DNA from: Pseudomonas sp. ML96
Lineage (GTDB): Bacteria > Pseudomonadota > Gammaproteobacteria > Pseudomonadales > Pseudomonadaceae
Length of the DNA stretch: 64,000 nucleotides
Assembly: GCF_000761545.1 (NCBI RefSeq)
Contig: NZ_JPMY01000036.1
Coordinates: forward strand, 62,001-126,000
Direction of reading: 5' to 3'
Part shown: in pieces, positions 9,809-18,063 of the stretch
How positions within the stretch are numbered: the stretch's first letter is position 1
How the letters are laid out: every line of letters starts with the position of its first letter
Translations under genes and position numbers: made by a program
The notes under the pieces: generated by a model
What the model was told of the DNA's origin: nothing
The model's database searches: none
What the model saw: only the letters and a program-made list of their open reading frames with translations

Positions 9809-11962
9809 TCAGAACCGCAGGTCCAGGCTGACATCGAAGCTGCGCGGCGCGCCCATGTAGTACTGGGTGCCGTAGGCCTGCTTGGCATACACCTCGTCGG
9901 TGAGGTTGCGCAGCCGCGCGGTGAGCGCGGTGTGCTCATCGATGCGGTAGCGGGCGAAAAGACCGTACAGGGTGTAGGACGGCGCCTTCAGCGTGTTGGC
10001 GTTGTCGGCATAGACCGAGGCCACGTAGCGCGCATCCGTGCCGACCTGCAGGGCATTGCTCAGGCTGTAGGTCAGCCACAGGTTGGCCACGCTGGCCGGC
10101 ACGTTGATCGGGTTATTGCCCTCGCGCGACACCGACACGCCGCCCACGGCCTCGTTGAACTCGTCGTACTGGGCATCGACATAGGCGTAGTTGGCCTCGG
10201 CCTGCAAGCGTTCGGTGACCTGCAGCTTGCCGGCCAGTTCGATGCCCCGGGAGGTCTGCTGGCCGGCCTGCACCATCAGGTTGGGGTTGCTGGAATCGCG
10301 CACGGCGAAGTCGCGCCGCACGATCTGGTACAGCGCCACGGTGGCCGAGCCACGCCCGTCGAGGAAATCGAACTTGCTGCCGACCTCCCACTGCTCGCCC
10401 TTGGACAGATCGAACAGGCCGACGTTGGAATAGGTCGCCGAGGCCAGCGCCCCGGCCGGCAGATCCGCCGAGGTGCTGTATTGCAGGTACAGGTTGGCAC
10501 TGGACGACAGGTCGTAAACCAGGCCGAGGCGGCCACTGAGCGGCTCCCAGCTGCGCTCGAAGAAGGCCGGGCTGGTCGCCGAAACGGTACCGTAGTTGGT
10601 CACTTCCATGTCCAGGTAGTCGTAGCGCAGGCCGCTGAGCAGCGCGAGGCGCTCGCTCAGCTGCAGGCGGTTCTCGACGAACAGCGCCTGGGTCTTGACC
10701 TCATGCCGGCGCTGCTTCTGCAGCCCCGCGGCCATGCCGGGGATGTCGTCGAAACTGCCCGGATCGAAGTGGTCCGGATCGACCGAGTCGTACCCCCCGC
10801 CCGAGCGCGGGTGCAGTGTCTGGCGCATACGCGAGATATCGAAGCCGCCCGCCCACTGGCTGTTCAGGCCGAACAGCGCGTGCTCATGGCTCAGCTCCAG
10901 GCGGTTGCCGAGCACGTTCTGGTCGTGGCGCTGCAGCAGCGATGCCGAGCGCTCCACCAGCCTGTTGTTGGCGGTGTAGGCGTACTGCTCGAGGTTTCTA
11001 TAATCGCGCTGGGCGTTGTAGTGGTAGATCGTGTTCTGCAGGCTGGTGGTGTCGCTCAGGCGGTAGTCGAGGATCGAGCGCAGCCAGCGCACGCGCTGCT
11101 CGTAGCGGCCGTCGGCGACGTTGTAGTTCTCGAAGCGGCGATCCTCGTCGATCTCCATGCTGCGCCCGGTAGGCTTGAGGATGGGCGAACCCCAGTAGGG
11201 GCTGTCCTCGCTGTCTTCCAGATACTCCACGGCCAGGGTATGGCTCAGGTCGGGCGTCAGGTCGCTGAGCAGGGAAAAGGCCAGGCTGTCGGTGTCACGG
11301 TCGTTGCGATCGATGTAGCCGTTGCTGTGGCCACGGCTGAAGTCCAGGCGCATGAAGTGATTGGCGTCGCTGCCGCCGAGCGCCTGATTGACGCCAAAGG
11401 CCACTTCCGACTCGTCGAAACTGCCGTAGCGCAGGCGCCCCTCCAGCACCTGCTGCTCGCGGCTGGCCAGCTTGCTGATGTAGTTGATCGAGCCGCCCAC
11501 TGCGCCTGCGCCGTAGAGGAAGGTCGAGGGGCCGCCGATCAGCTCGACGCGGTCCATCACCCAGGCGTCCACTGGCCGCGCGGCGCTGCTGTAGCCCAGG
11601 TTGATGCCGTTGAACAGCTGGGTGATCTGGTTCTGGGTAAAGCCCCGATAGGTCACGAAACCGCCATAGCCGGGGTTGGCCGAGGCGTTGATGCCGGTCA
11701 TGGCATTGATCACGTCCTGGGTGTCCTTGGCGCCACGGGCCTCGATCACGGCGCGGTCGGCGACGCTGACCGAGGCTGGCGTTTCCCGTGCGGTCAGGCC
11801 CAGGCGTGAGCCGGTCTTGATCGGCGTATCGAGCAGTACGCCCGAGGGCTGCTCCTCGTTGCCGTTGACGGTCAGCGTCTCAAGTTCGACGGCCTGGTCG
11901 GCGGCCCACACGGATTGGCAAGCGCCGAACAGCAGCACCAGAGCGGTGTTCTTTTTATTCAT
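9809..11962 (-). CDS. TonB-dependent siderophore-type receptor
   Basis: A 717-residue outer-membrane receptor. It has a signal peptide MNKKNTALVLLFGACQSVWA, a TonB-box-like stretch ETLTVNG, a plug domain (about residues 45-160, with TPASVSVADRAVIEARGAKD and IELIGG-type text VELIGGPSTFLYG), and a 22-strand barrel ending in Phe. The plug is of the siderophore-receptor subtype (TIGR01783-like: RGFTQNQITQLFNGI). A longer frame reaches 12304, but ATG at 11962 opens the signal peptide and follows GGAAG. Its operon partners are a DUF2946 protein upstream and PepSY downstream. The ligand, iron-siderophore or copper complex, cannot be decided here. Confidence 0.88.
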   Translation of the reverse strand: MNKKNTALVLLFGACQSVWAADQAVELETLTVNGNEEQPSGVLLDTPIKTGSRLGLTARETPASVSVADRAVIEARGAKDTQDVINAMTGINASANPGYGGFVTYRGFTQNQITQLFNGINLGYSSAARPVDAWVMDRVELIGGPSTFLYGAGAVGGSINYISKLASREQQVLEGRLRYGSFDESEVAFGVNQALGGSDANHFMRLDFSRGHSNGYIDRNDRDTDSLAFSLLSDLTPDLSHTLAVEYLEDSEDSPYWGSPILKPTGRSMEIDEDRRFENYNVADGRYEQRVRWLRSILDYRLSDTTSLQNTIYHYNAQRDYRNLEQYAYTANNRLVERSASLLQRHDQNVLGNRLELSHEHALFGLNSQWAGGFDISRMRQTLHPRSGGGYDSVDPDHFDPGSFDDIPGMAAGLQKQRRHEVKTQALFVENRLQLSERLALLSGLRYDYLDMEVTNYGTVSATSPAFFERSWEPLSGRLGLVYDLSSSANLYLQYSTSADLPAGALASATYSNVGLFDLSKGEQWEVGSKFDFLDGRGSATVALYQIVRRDFAVRDSSNPNLMVQAGQQTSRGIELAGKLQVTERLQAEANYAYVDAQYDEFNEAVGGVSVSREGNNPINVPASVANLWLTYSLSNALQVGTDARYVASVYADNANTLKAPSYTLYGLFARYRIDEHTALTARLRNLTDEVYAKQAYGTQYYMGAPRSFDVSLDLRF

Positions 11963-12032
11963 CGATGACAACTTCCACGAAACGATGGGGTTGGCTCCGA
12001 GGGCACGGCAAAGCGCCGGCCAGGAGCCGAGG

Positions 12033-12428
12033 TCAGATCGCGACGAGGAAGTGAGCGGGAGAGGCGCGCGGGTTGAGTGCCGGACGCAACTGCAGGGGCG
12101 GTGGCTGCGCGAGACTGCGCGCCAGCTGCGGTGCCAGGGCAAGTGCGACGGGCGTGAGCAGATCCCAGGCGAAGGAGTTGGCGGCGACCGCCATGCCGAA
12201 GGAAGAACACAGCGGGCAGGAGAACTGCGCCATCTGCGCGCTCTGCGAAGAGTCGCCGAGATCGCTATCGACGCCCTGCCCACCCAGTGCACAGAACCCG
12301 CCATTCAGCCCGCTCAGAGCCAGGCCACTCATCTGGCCATGGTGCAAACCGCAGGCGAACAGCCCCAGCAGGAGGCTGACGTACAGCGTCCAGGCGGTTA
12401 GCGAGCGGTGGGTTCGGCTGCGAGTCAT
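12033..12428 (-). CDS. DUF2946-type small protein
   Basis: A 131-residue protein with a hydrophobic N-terminal segment (LTAWTLYVSLLLGLFACGLHHGQM) and a CPLC pair near residue 70, matching the loose DUF2946 family. Members are often found next to copper- or iron-related TonB receptors, and the CxxC plus His/Met residues suggest metal contact. That is inference only. The ATG at 12428 opens the hydrophobic segment; a longer frame to 12533 lacks support. The gene lies 70 bases upstream of the TonB receptor and is likely the first gene of the three-gene unit. Confidence 0.65.
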   Translation of the reverse strand: MTRSRTHRSLTAWTLYVSLLLGLFACGLHHGQMSGLALSGLNGGFCALGGQGVDSDLGDSSQSAQMAQFSCPLCSSFGMAVAANSFAWDLLTPVALALAPQLARSLAQPPPLQLRPALNPRASPAHFLVAI

Positions 12429-12627
12429 TCGCGAAGGTCTGTCAGGCGGGCATGGCCCGAGTGCTGCGGATTGTGGCAGCCCCGGCCCCTGGCGGGAAAG
12501 GCCCCGGTGCGCGGCACGATGCCCCAGCCGCAACTGCTCATTTTATGACCACCCGTCGTCTGAAGCGGCTCGCTGGAGAGTGGGCACTACACTCAAAACA
12601 GTGCGCACCTTTGCAGGAGTTAGCAGC

Positions 12628-12837
12628 ATGTTTGGACAACGCAACATCGACTCCAACCCCGGTACCCACTACCGCAGCGAGCGGGTCAGTGCGGTCAACG
12701 GCCAGTACTTCTTCGCCACCCGCGAAGGCACCCTGGAAGGCCCCTACTTCACCCGCGTGGATGCCGAGCGCGAGATCGCCTTCTACATCCGGCGCATGAA
12801 ACAGGCCAACGACATAGTCGAGAGCCGCGTCTACTGA
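12628..12837 (+). CDS. DUF6316-type small conserved protein
   Basis: A 69-residue protein (starts MFGQRN, ends ESRVY) with no signal peptide or membrane segment, about a quarter charged residues and several aromatics (QYFFATREG, GPYFTRVDAEREIAFYIRR). The ATG at 12628 has AGGAG eight bases upstream. The end resembles small pseudomonad proteins listed as DUF6316; function unknown. A longer in-frame frame from 12073 has no coding support because it runs antisense through the DUF2946 gene. It converges with the pap gene, with ten bases between them. Confidence 0.7.
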   Translation: MFGQRNIDSNPGTHYRSERVSAVNGQYFFATREGTLEGPYFTRVDAEREIAFYIRRMKQANDIVESRVY

Positions 12838-12847
12838 GCATCCCGCC

Positions 12848-14335
12848 TCAGTCTGCGGCAAAGGCACGCTCCAGAGCCTCGTTGATGGTGCGCAACACCT
12901 TGACCCGGGCAAAGCGCTTGTCGTTGGCCTCGACCAGCGTCCAGGGCGCGATTGAGGTGCTGGTGCGGTCGACCATGTCGTCCACCGCATCGCGGTAGAC
13001 GTCCCACTTGTCACGGTTGCGCCAGTCCTCCTCGGTGATCTTGAAGCGCTTGAAAGGTATTTCCTCGCGCTCGTTGAAGCGTTGCAGCTGTTCTTCCTGA
13101 TCGATGGCCAGCCAGAACTTCACCAGCACCACGCCAGCATTGGTCAGCTGTTCCTCGAAGTCATTGATCTCGCCGTAGGCACGTAGCCAGTCGGCCGGAT
13201 CGCAGAAACCCTCCACTCGCTCGACCAGCACCCGGCCGTACCAGGAACGATCGAACACGGTGAACTTGCCGCGTGGCGGAATGTGCCGCCAGAAGCGCCA
13301 CAGGTAAGGCTGGGCGCGCTCCTCTTCGGTCGGTGCGGCGATCGGCACGATGCGGTACTGGCGCGGGTCCAGCGCCGCCGCCACACGGCGAATGGCGCCG
13401 CCCTTGCCGGCCGCATCGTTGCCCTCGAACACCGCCACCAGGGCATGCCGACGCATGCGCTTGTCGCGCATGAGCATGGCCAGGCGCGCCTGCTCGACGT
13501 CGAGCATGTCCTTGTATTCGTCCTTCTCCAGGCGCTGGGTCAGGTCCAGGCAGCTCAGCAACGTGCGGCTGTCGAGGCTGGCCACCAGCGGCGCCACATG
13601 CGCGCGTGGCGGGCGCGGCGCCTGGTTCTTCAGCGCTGCCTGCAGACCGTCGAGGAGGATGCGCCCCACGGTCAGGCTGCGGTAGTACTCATCGCTGCCC
13701 TCCACCACGTACCAGGGTGCGAAGTCGCGGCTGGTGCGGCGCAGCACGCGCTCGCCATGACGGACGAACTTGTCGTAGGTCTTCGACTGCTGCCAGTCCA
13801 GCGGACTGATGCGCCAGGCGCGCTGCGGGTCGTCCTGCAGCTCTTTGAGGCGCGCTTTCATCTGTTTCTTGGACAGGTGGAACCAGAACTTGAAGACCAG
13901 CGCGCCCTCGTCGCAGAGCATCTCTTCCAGCGCCAGCGCGCCATCGATGGCCTGGTCCAGTACCGCGTCCTTGAAGTGGCCGTGGACCCGGCCCTGGATC
14001 ATCTGGCTGTACCAGTTGCCGAAGAAGATGCCGATGCGCCCCTTGGGCGGCAGCGCGCGCCAGAAGCGCCAGGCCGGCGGCCGCGCCAGCTCCTCGTCGG
14101 TCTGCACGTCGAAGGTGCTGACCTGGATCAGCCGCGGGTCCATCCACTCGTTGAGCAGCTTGACCGTCTCGCCCTTGCCGGCGCCCTCGATGCCATTGAT
14201 CAGGATGATCACCGGGAAGCGCTTCTGCTGCTGCAGTTCGAACTGCGCCTCGAGCAGCGCCTCGCGCAGGGCTGGCACCTCCTTGTCGTAATCATCCTTG
14301 TCGATACTGTGGCCCAGCTCGGCAGACTCGAACAT
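12848..14335 (-). CDS. pap: Polyphosphate:AMP phosphotransferase (tandem PPK2)
   Basis: A 495-residue class II PPK2 enzyme made of two fused PPK2 domains. Each has a P-loop: GIEGAGKGET (Lys about 54) and GNDAAGKGGA (Lys about 311). In the family the C-terminal half is catalytic and phosphorylates AMP to ADP using inorganic polyphosphate. Lid-region text such as DRSWYGRVLVERVEGF is visible in the second half, while the first half has GNWYSQMIQGRVHG. GGAGG precedes the ATG. It is divergent from mnmC. I recall the orthologue as PA3455 in P. aeruginosa. Confidence 0.92.
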   Translation of the reverse strand: MFESAELGHSIDKDDYDKEVPALREALLEAQFELQQQKRFPVIILINGIEGAGKGETVKLLNEWMDPRLIQVSTFDVQTDEELARPPAWRFWRALPPKGRIGIFFGNWYSQMIQGRVHGHFKDAVLDQAIDGALALEEMLCDEGALVFKFWFHLSKKQMKARLKELQDDPQRAWRISPLDWQQSKTYDKFVRHGERVLRRTSRDFAPWYVVEGSDEYYRSLTVGRILLDGLQAALKNQAPRPPRAHVAPLVASLDSRTLLSCLDLTQRLEKDEYKDMLDVEQARLAMLMRDKRMRRHALVAVFEGNDAAGKGGAIRRVAAALDPRQYRIVPIAAPTEEERAQPYLWRFWRHIPPRGKFTVFDRSWYGRVLVERVEGFCDPADWLRAYGEINDFEEQLTNAGVVLVKFWLAIDQEEQLQRFNEREEIPFKRFKITEEDWRNRDKWDVYRDAVDDMVDRTSTSIAPWTLVEANDKRFARVKVLRTINEALERAFAAD

Positions 14336-14428
14336 GCTTACCTCCGTGCGTCGATTTGCCCAGCCTAGCGGATCACCGCGAATTTGGGCATGCCGCTACA
14401 ATGCCGCACCTCCTTCACGGGTGCCCCG

Positions 14429-16375
14429 ATGTCCGACTCCAGCAACGCCCAGATCGACTGGGACGACCAAGGCCAGCCACTGTCGCGCCAGTTCGGCGAC
14501 GTGTACTTCTCCCGCGAAGATGGCCTGGGCGAAACGCGCTACGTATTCCTCGAGCACAACGACCTGCCGGCGCGCTTCGCCGCGCTATCTGCTGGCGAGC
14601 GTCTGGTGATCGGCGAAACCGGCTTCGGCACCGGCATCAGCTTCCTCTGCACCTGGCAGCTGTTCGACCAGCAGGCAACGGCCGGCGCCCGCCTGCACTA
14701 CGTCAGCGTGGAGAAATACCCGCTGGCCGCGGCCGACCTGCAGCGCGCCCTGGCCCTGTGGCCGGAGCTGCAGCCCTGGTCGAGCCAACTGCTGGAGCAG
14801 TACGTGGCCATCCACCCCGGTTTCCAGCGCCTGGTGCTGGATGGCGGCCGGGTTACGCTCACCCTGCTGATCGGTGATGTGCTGGAGCAGCTGCCGCAGC
14901 TGGATGCGCGCGTCGACACCTGGTTCCTCGACGGCTTCGCCCCGGCGAAAAATCCCGAGATGTGGAACGACGAGTTGTACGCCCAGCTGGCCAGGCTATC
15001 GGCGCCAGGTGCCAGCCTGGCCACCTTCACCAGCGCCGGCTTCGTGCGCCGTGGCCTGCTCGCCGCCGGCTTTGCCGTCAAGCGCGTGCCCGGCCATGGC
15101 AAGAAGTGGGAAATGCTCAGCGGCCGCTATGAAGGCGCCGCGCAAGCCGAGAGCAAACCCTGGTATGCCCACCCGCCGCGGGCAGCCAACCGCGAGGCGC
15201 TGGTGATCGGCGCCGGCCTGGCCGGTTGCGCCACCGCCGCCAGCCTCGCCGCACGTGGCTGGCAGGTCACTCTGCTGGAGCGCCACGCCGAGGTCGCTCA
15301 GGAAGCCTCGGGCAATCCCCAGGGCGTGCTCTACCTCAAGCTGTCCGCCCACGGCACCGCGCTGTCGCAACTGGTGGTCGCCGGCTTCGGCCATACCCGC
15401 CGCCAATTGCAGCGCCTGCAACCGGACGACTGGGCCGCCTGCGGCGTACTGCAGCTGGCCTTCGACGCCAAGGAAGATGAGCGCCAAGCCAAGCTGGCCG
15501 GCGCCTTCCCTGATGACCTGCTGCAACGCCTTGAGCGCGAACAGGCCGAGGCGCTGGCCGGCGTCGCCCTACCTGCCGGCGGGCTGTTCTATCCCGAAGC
15601 CGGCTGGGTGCACCCGCCAGCGCTGTGCCGCCTGCTGGCCGACCACCCGAGCATCCGCCTGCTCACGCACAGCGAGGCGCTGGGGCTGCGCCGGGTCGAT
15701 GGCCAATGGCAGGCGCAGGATGGCGGGCATGTGCTGGCCGCAGCACCGGTGGCGGTGCTGGCCGGCGCCGCCGAGGTACGCCGCTTCGCCGAGCTGCCGC
15801 TCAAGCGCATCCGCGGGCAGATCAGCCGCCTGCCACTGACCGCCGCCAGCGCCGCGCTGAACTGCGTGCTGTGCGCCGAAGGCTATGTCGCCCCACCACG
15901 TCACGGCGAACACACCCTGGGCGCCAGCTTCGACTTCCACAGCCAGGACTGCGAGCCGACCGCAGCCGAGCACGCCGGCAACCTGGAGCTGCTGCGCGAA
16001 ATATCCAGCGACCTGGCCACACGCCTGGACGCGGAACAGCTCGACCCGGCGCAACTGCAAGGCCGCGCCGCCTTCCGCTGCACCAGCCCGGACTACCTGC
16101 CCATCGTCGGCCCGCTGGCAGACGACGACGCCTTCGCCGCTGCCTACGCAGTGCTTGGCAAGGACGCCCGCCAGGTGCCGGACACGCCCTGCCCCTGGCG
16201 CGAGGGCCTGTACGTCAACAGCGGACATGGCTCGCGCGGGCTGATCAGCGCGCCGCTGTGCGGCGAGCTGCTGGCCGCCTGGCTGGAAGACGAGCCCATG
16301 CCGCTGCCACGCGCTGTGGCCGAGGCCTGCCACCCGAACCGCTTCGCCCTGCGCCGGCTGATCCGCAACGCCTGA
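14429..16375 (+). CDS. mnmC: Bifunctional tRNA mnm5s2U34 biosynthesis enzyme MnmC
   Basis: A 648-residue fusion. Residues 1-240 form the MnmD SAM-dependent methyltransferase (GETGFGTGISFLCTWQLF SAM loop; DTWFLDGFAPAKNPEMW). From about residue 256 an FAD-dependent oxidoreductase begins with the dinucleotide loop VIGAGLAGCATAASLAARGW. Together they turn cmnm5(s2)U34 into mnm5(s2)U34 in tRNA. The C-terminal FAD site includes YVNSGHGSRGLISAPL. The ATG at 14429 is the family start; an upstream in-frame ATG at 14384 adds unconserved residues. Confidence 0.93.
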   Translation: MSDSSNAQIDWDDQGQPLSRQFGDVYFSREDGLGETRYVFLEHNDLPARFAALSAGERLVIGETGFGTGISFLCTWQLFDQQATAGARLHYVSVEKYPLAAADLQRALALWPELQPWSSQLLEQYVAIHPGFQRLVLDGGRVTLTLLIGDVLEQLPQLDARVDTWFLDGFAPAKNPEMWNDELYAQLARLSAPGASLATFTSAGFVRRGLLAAGFAVKRVPGHGKKWEMLSGRYEGAAQAESKPWYAHPPRAANREALVIGAGLAGCATAASLAARGWQVTLLERHAEVAQEASGNPQGVLYLKLSAHGTALSQLVVAGFGHTRRQLQRLQPDDWAACGVLQLAFDAKEDERQAKLAGAFPDDLLQRLEREQAEALAGVALPAGGLFYPEAGWVHPPALCRLLADHPSIRLLTHSEALGLRRVDGQWQAQDGGHVLAAAPVAVLAGAAEVRRFAELPLKRIRGQISRLPLTAASAALNCVLCAEGYVAPPRHGEHTLGASFDFHSQDCEPTAAEHAGNLELLREISSDLATRLDAEQLDPAQLQGRAAFRCTSPDYLPIVGPLADDDAFAAAYAVLGKDARQVPDTPCPWREGLYVNSGHGSRGLISAPLCGELLAAWLEDEPMPLPRAVAEACHPNRFALRRLIRNA

Positions 16376-16487
16376 GGCATTGGCGCTATGCTCTAGGCCT
16401 TTGATCGCCCGCCAAGGACCGCATGAGCCTCCGTACTCCCACCACGAGCCGGAACCGTATACGCCCCGCCCACCGAGGGCGGCCCTG

Positions 16488-17243
16488 ATGGAAGCGCTGC
16501 TACTCGAGGCCGTGGCCATCGGCGCCGTGCTCGGCCTGCTGCTCGGCCTCACCGGCGCCGGCGGCTCGCTGGTCGCCCTGCCCCTGCTCCTCAGCCTGCA
16601 TTTGCCGCTGCGCGACGCCATTGGCGTCAGCCTCGGCGCCGTGGCGCTCACCGCGCTGATCGGCGCCGTACCGCGCGCCTATCAAGGCCAGGTGGCCTGG
16701 CGCCCGGTCCTGCTGCTGGCTGTAGCCGGCCTGCCCGGCAACGCCATCGGCCAATGGCTCGGCCGGCACATTCCCGAGGCCGTACTGGTGATCGGCTTCT
16801 GCGCCCTGGTGTTGTGGACGGCCTGGCGCATGTGGCGCAGTAGCCGCCAGGAACACAGCTACGGCGGCCCGCTACGCAGCGGCCCGCTGCTGGCCATCGG
16901 TCTCGGCGTCGGGGTGTTCTCCGGGCTGATGGGTGTCGGTGGCGGCTTCATGGTGGTACCGGCGCTGCTAGCCTTCACCCCGTTGAGCATGCTGGCGGCC
17001 ACCGCCACCTCGATGATGGTGATCGCCCTGGTTTCCGGCGGCGGCTTCCTGCTCTACCTCAGCGGCGCACAGCCTTCACTGCCGCTGCTGGCCGGCCTGG
17101 CTCTGGGTGGCGCGGCCGGTGTGCTGGGCGGCAATGCCCTGGCCCAGCGTCTCGGCGGGCGTGTGCTGCAACGCCTGTTCGCCCTGCTGCTGGTGGCGGT
17201 CAGCCTGTCGCTGGCCGCGCAGAAACTCCTCGGAGGAAGCTGA
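16488..17243 (+). CDS. Sulfite exporter TauE/SafE family protein
   Basis: A 251-residue integral membrane protein with about eight hydrophobic helices in two related halves. Each half carries a glycine-rich motif, GLTGAGGSLVALPLL near the start and GLMGVGGGFMVVPALL in the middle, characteristic of TauE/SafE anion exporters. The ATG at 16488 directly opens the first helix; the in-frame extension back to 16380 is hydrophilic and unconserved. It is followed after two bases by a persulfide-dioxygenase-like gene, so sulfite export is the likely role. Confidence 0.85.
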   Translation: MEALLLEAVAIGAVLGLLLGLTGAGGSLVALPLLLSLHLPLRDAIGVSLGAVALTALIGAVPRAYQGQVAWRPVLLLAVAGLPGNAIGQWLGRHIPEAVLVIGFCALVLWTAWRMWRSSRQEHSYGGPLRSGPLLAIGLGVGVFSGLMGVGGGFMVVPALLAFTPLSMLAATATSMMVIALVSGGGFLLYLSGAQPSLPLLAGLALGGAAGVLGGNALAQRLGGRVLQRLFALLLVAVSLSLAAQKLLGGS

Positions 17244-17245
17244 AC

Positions 17246-17938
17246 GTGCTCTTTCGCCAACTCTTCGATGCCGACAGCTCGACCTACAGCTACCTGCTGG
17301 CCGACGCCGGCCAGGCGCTGCTGATCGACCCGGTGAAGGACAAGCTGGACGACTACCTGCGTCTGCTGCGCGAACTGGATCTGCAGCTGCTGCTGGCGCT
17401 GGACACCCATACCCACGCCGACCACATCACCGCCCTCGGTGAGCTGCGCAGCGCCACCGGTTGCCGCAGCGGCATGGGCCGCGAAAGTGGCAGCGCCTGC
17501 GCCAGCCTCACCTTCGCCGAAGGTGAGCGCCTGAGCTTCGGCCGACGCGAGCTGCTGGTCCTGCACACGCCCGGGCATACCGACGACTCCTACTGCTTCC
17601 TGCTGGCGCAACAGGACGAGCAGCCCGGCAAGCTGTTCAGCGGCGACACCCTGCTGATCCGTGGCAGCGGGCGGACCGACTTCCAGAACGGTGATGCTCG
17701 AGCCCAGTGGGCCAGCCTGCAACGCCTGCTGACCCTGCCGGGCAATACCGAGGTGTGGCCGGCCCACGACTACCGTGGCTGGACCTGCTCCAGCATCGCC
17801 GAAGAAGCCGCGCACAACCCGCGCCTGCAGGTCGCCGATGCCGAGGCCTACGCGCGCCTGATGGGCAGCCTGCACCTGCCGCATCCCAAGCTGATGGACA
17901 TCGCCGTACCGGCCAACCGCGCCTGCGGCCAGGGCTGA
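17246..17938 (+). CDS. MBL-fold hydrolase, ETHE1-like persulfide dioxygenase
   Basis: A 230-residue metallo-beta-lactamase-fold protein. The metal motif THTHADH (residues 54-60, His55, His57, Asp59, His60), then TPGHTDDS and a GDTLLIRGSGRTDFQNGD block, are typical of ETHE1/Blh persulfide dioxygenases, which oxidise glutathione persulfide to sulfite using iron. The GTG start at 17246 follows GGAGGA. The pairing with a TauE/SafE exporter two bases upstream makes sense: sulfite made here would be exported. A simple glyoxalase II role is less likely given the RTDFQNGD signature. Confidence 0.85.
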   Translation: MLFRQLFDADSSTYSYLLADAGQALLIDPVKDKLDDYLRLLRELDLQLLLALDTHTHADHITALGELRSATGCRSGMGRESGSACASLTFAEGERLSFGRRELLVLHTPGHTDDSYCFLLAQQDEQPGKLFSGDTLLIRGSGRTDFQNGDARAQWASLQRLLTLPGNTEVWPAHDYRGWTCSSIAEEAAHNPRLQVADAEAYARLMGSLHLPHPKLMDIAVPANRACGQG

Positions 17939-18063
17939 GTGGCCTCAGCCGAGCAAGTTCCGCTTATGCACAATTGATCTAAACGATCCTTATCGATGTC
18001 GGTCGGAGAATTACTGTCCGGATTTCAGGGCAGCCTCCCCAACGGCAAAACCGGTAAGGAAAT

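Noticed and set aside
12073..12837. A 254-residue plus-strand protein
   Set aside because: Its first two thirds are antisense to the DUF2946 gene; only the last 69 residues have a ribosome site and a clean start.
18011..18023. Shared 13-mer ttactgtccggat at 18011 and 28119 as a common operator
   Set aside because: Matches of this length are expected by chance in 64 kb; the surrounding bases differ and only one site is in an inverted repeat.
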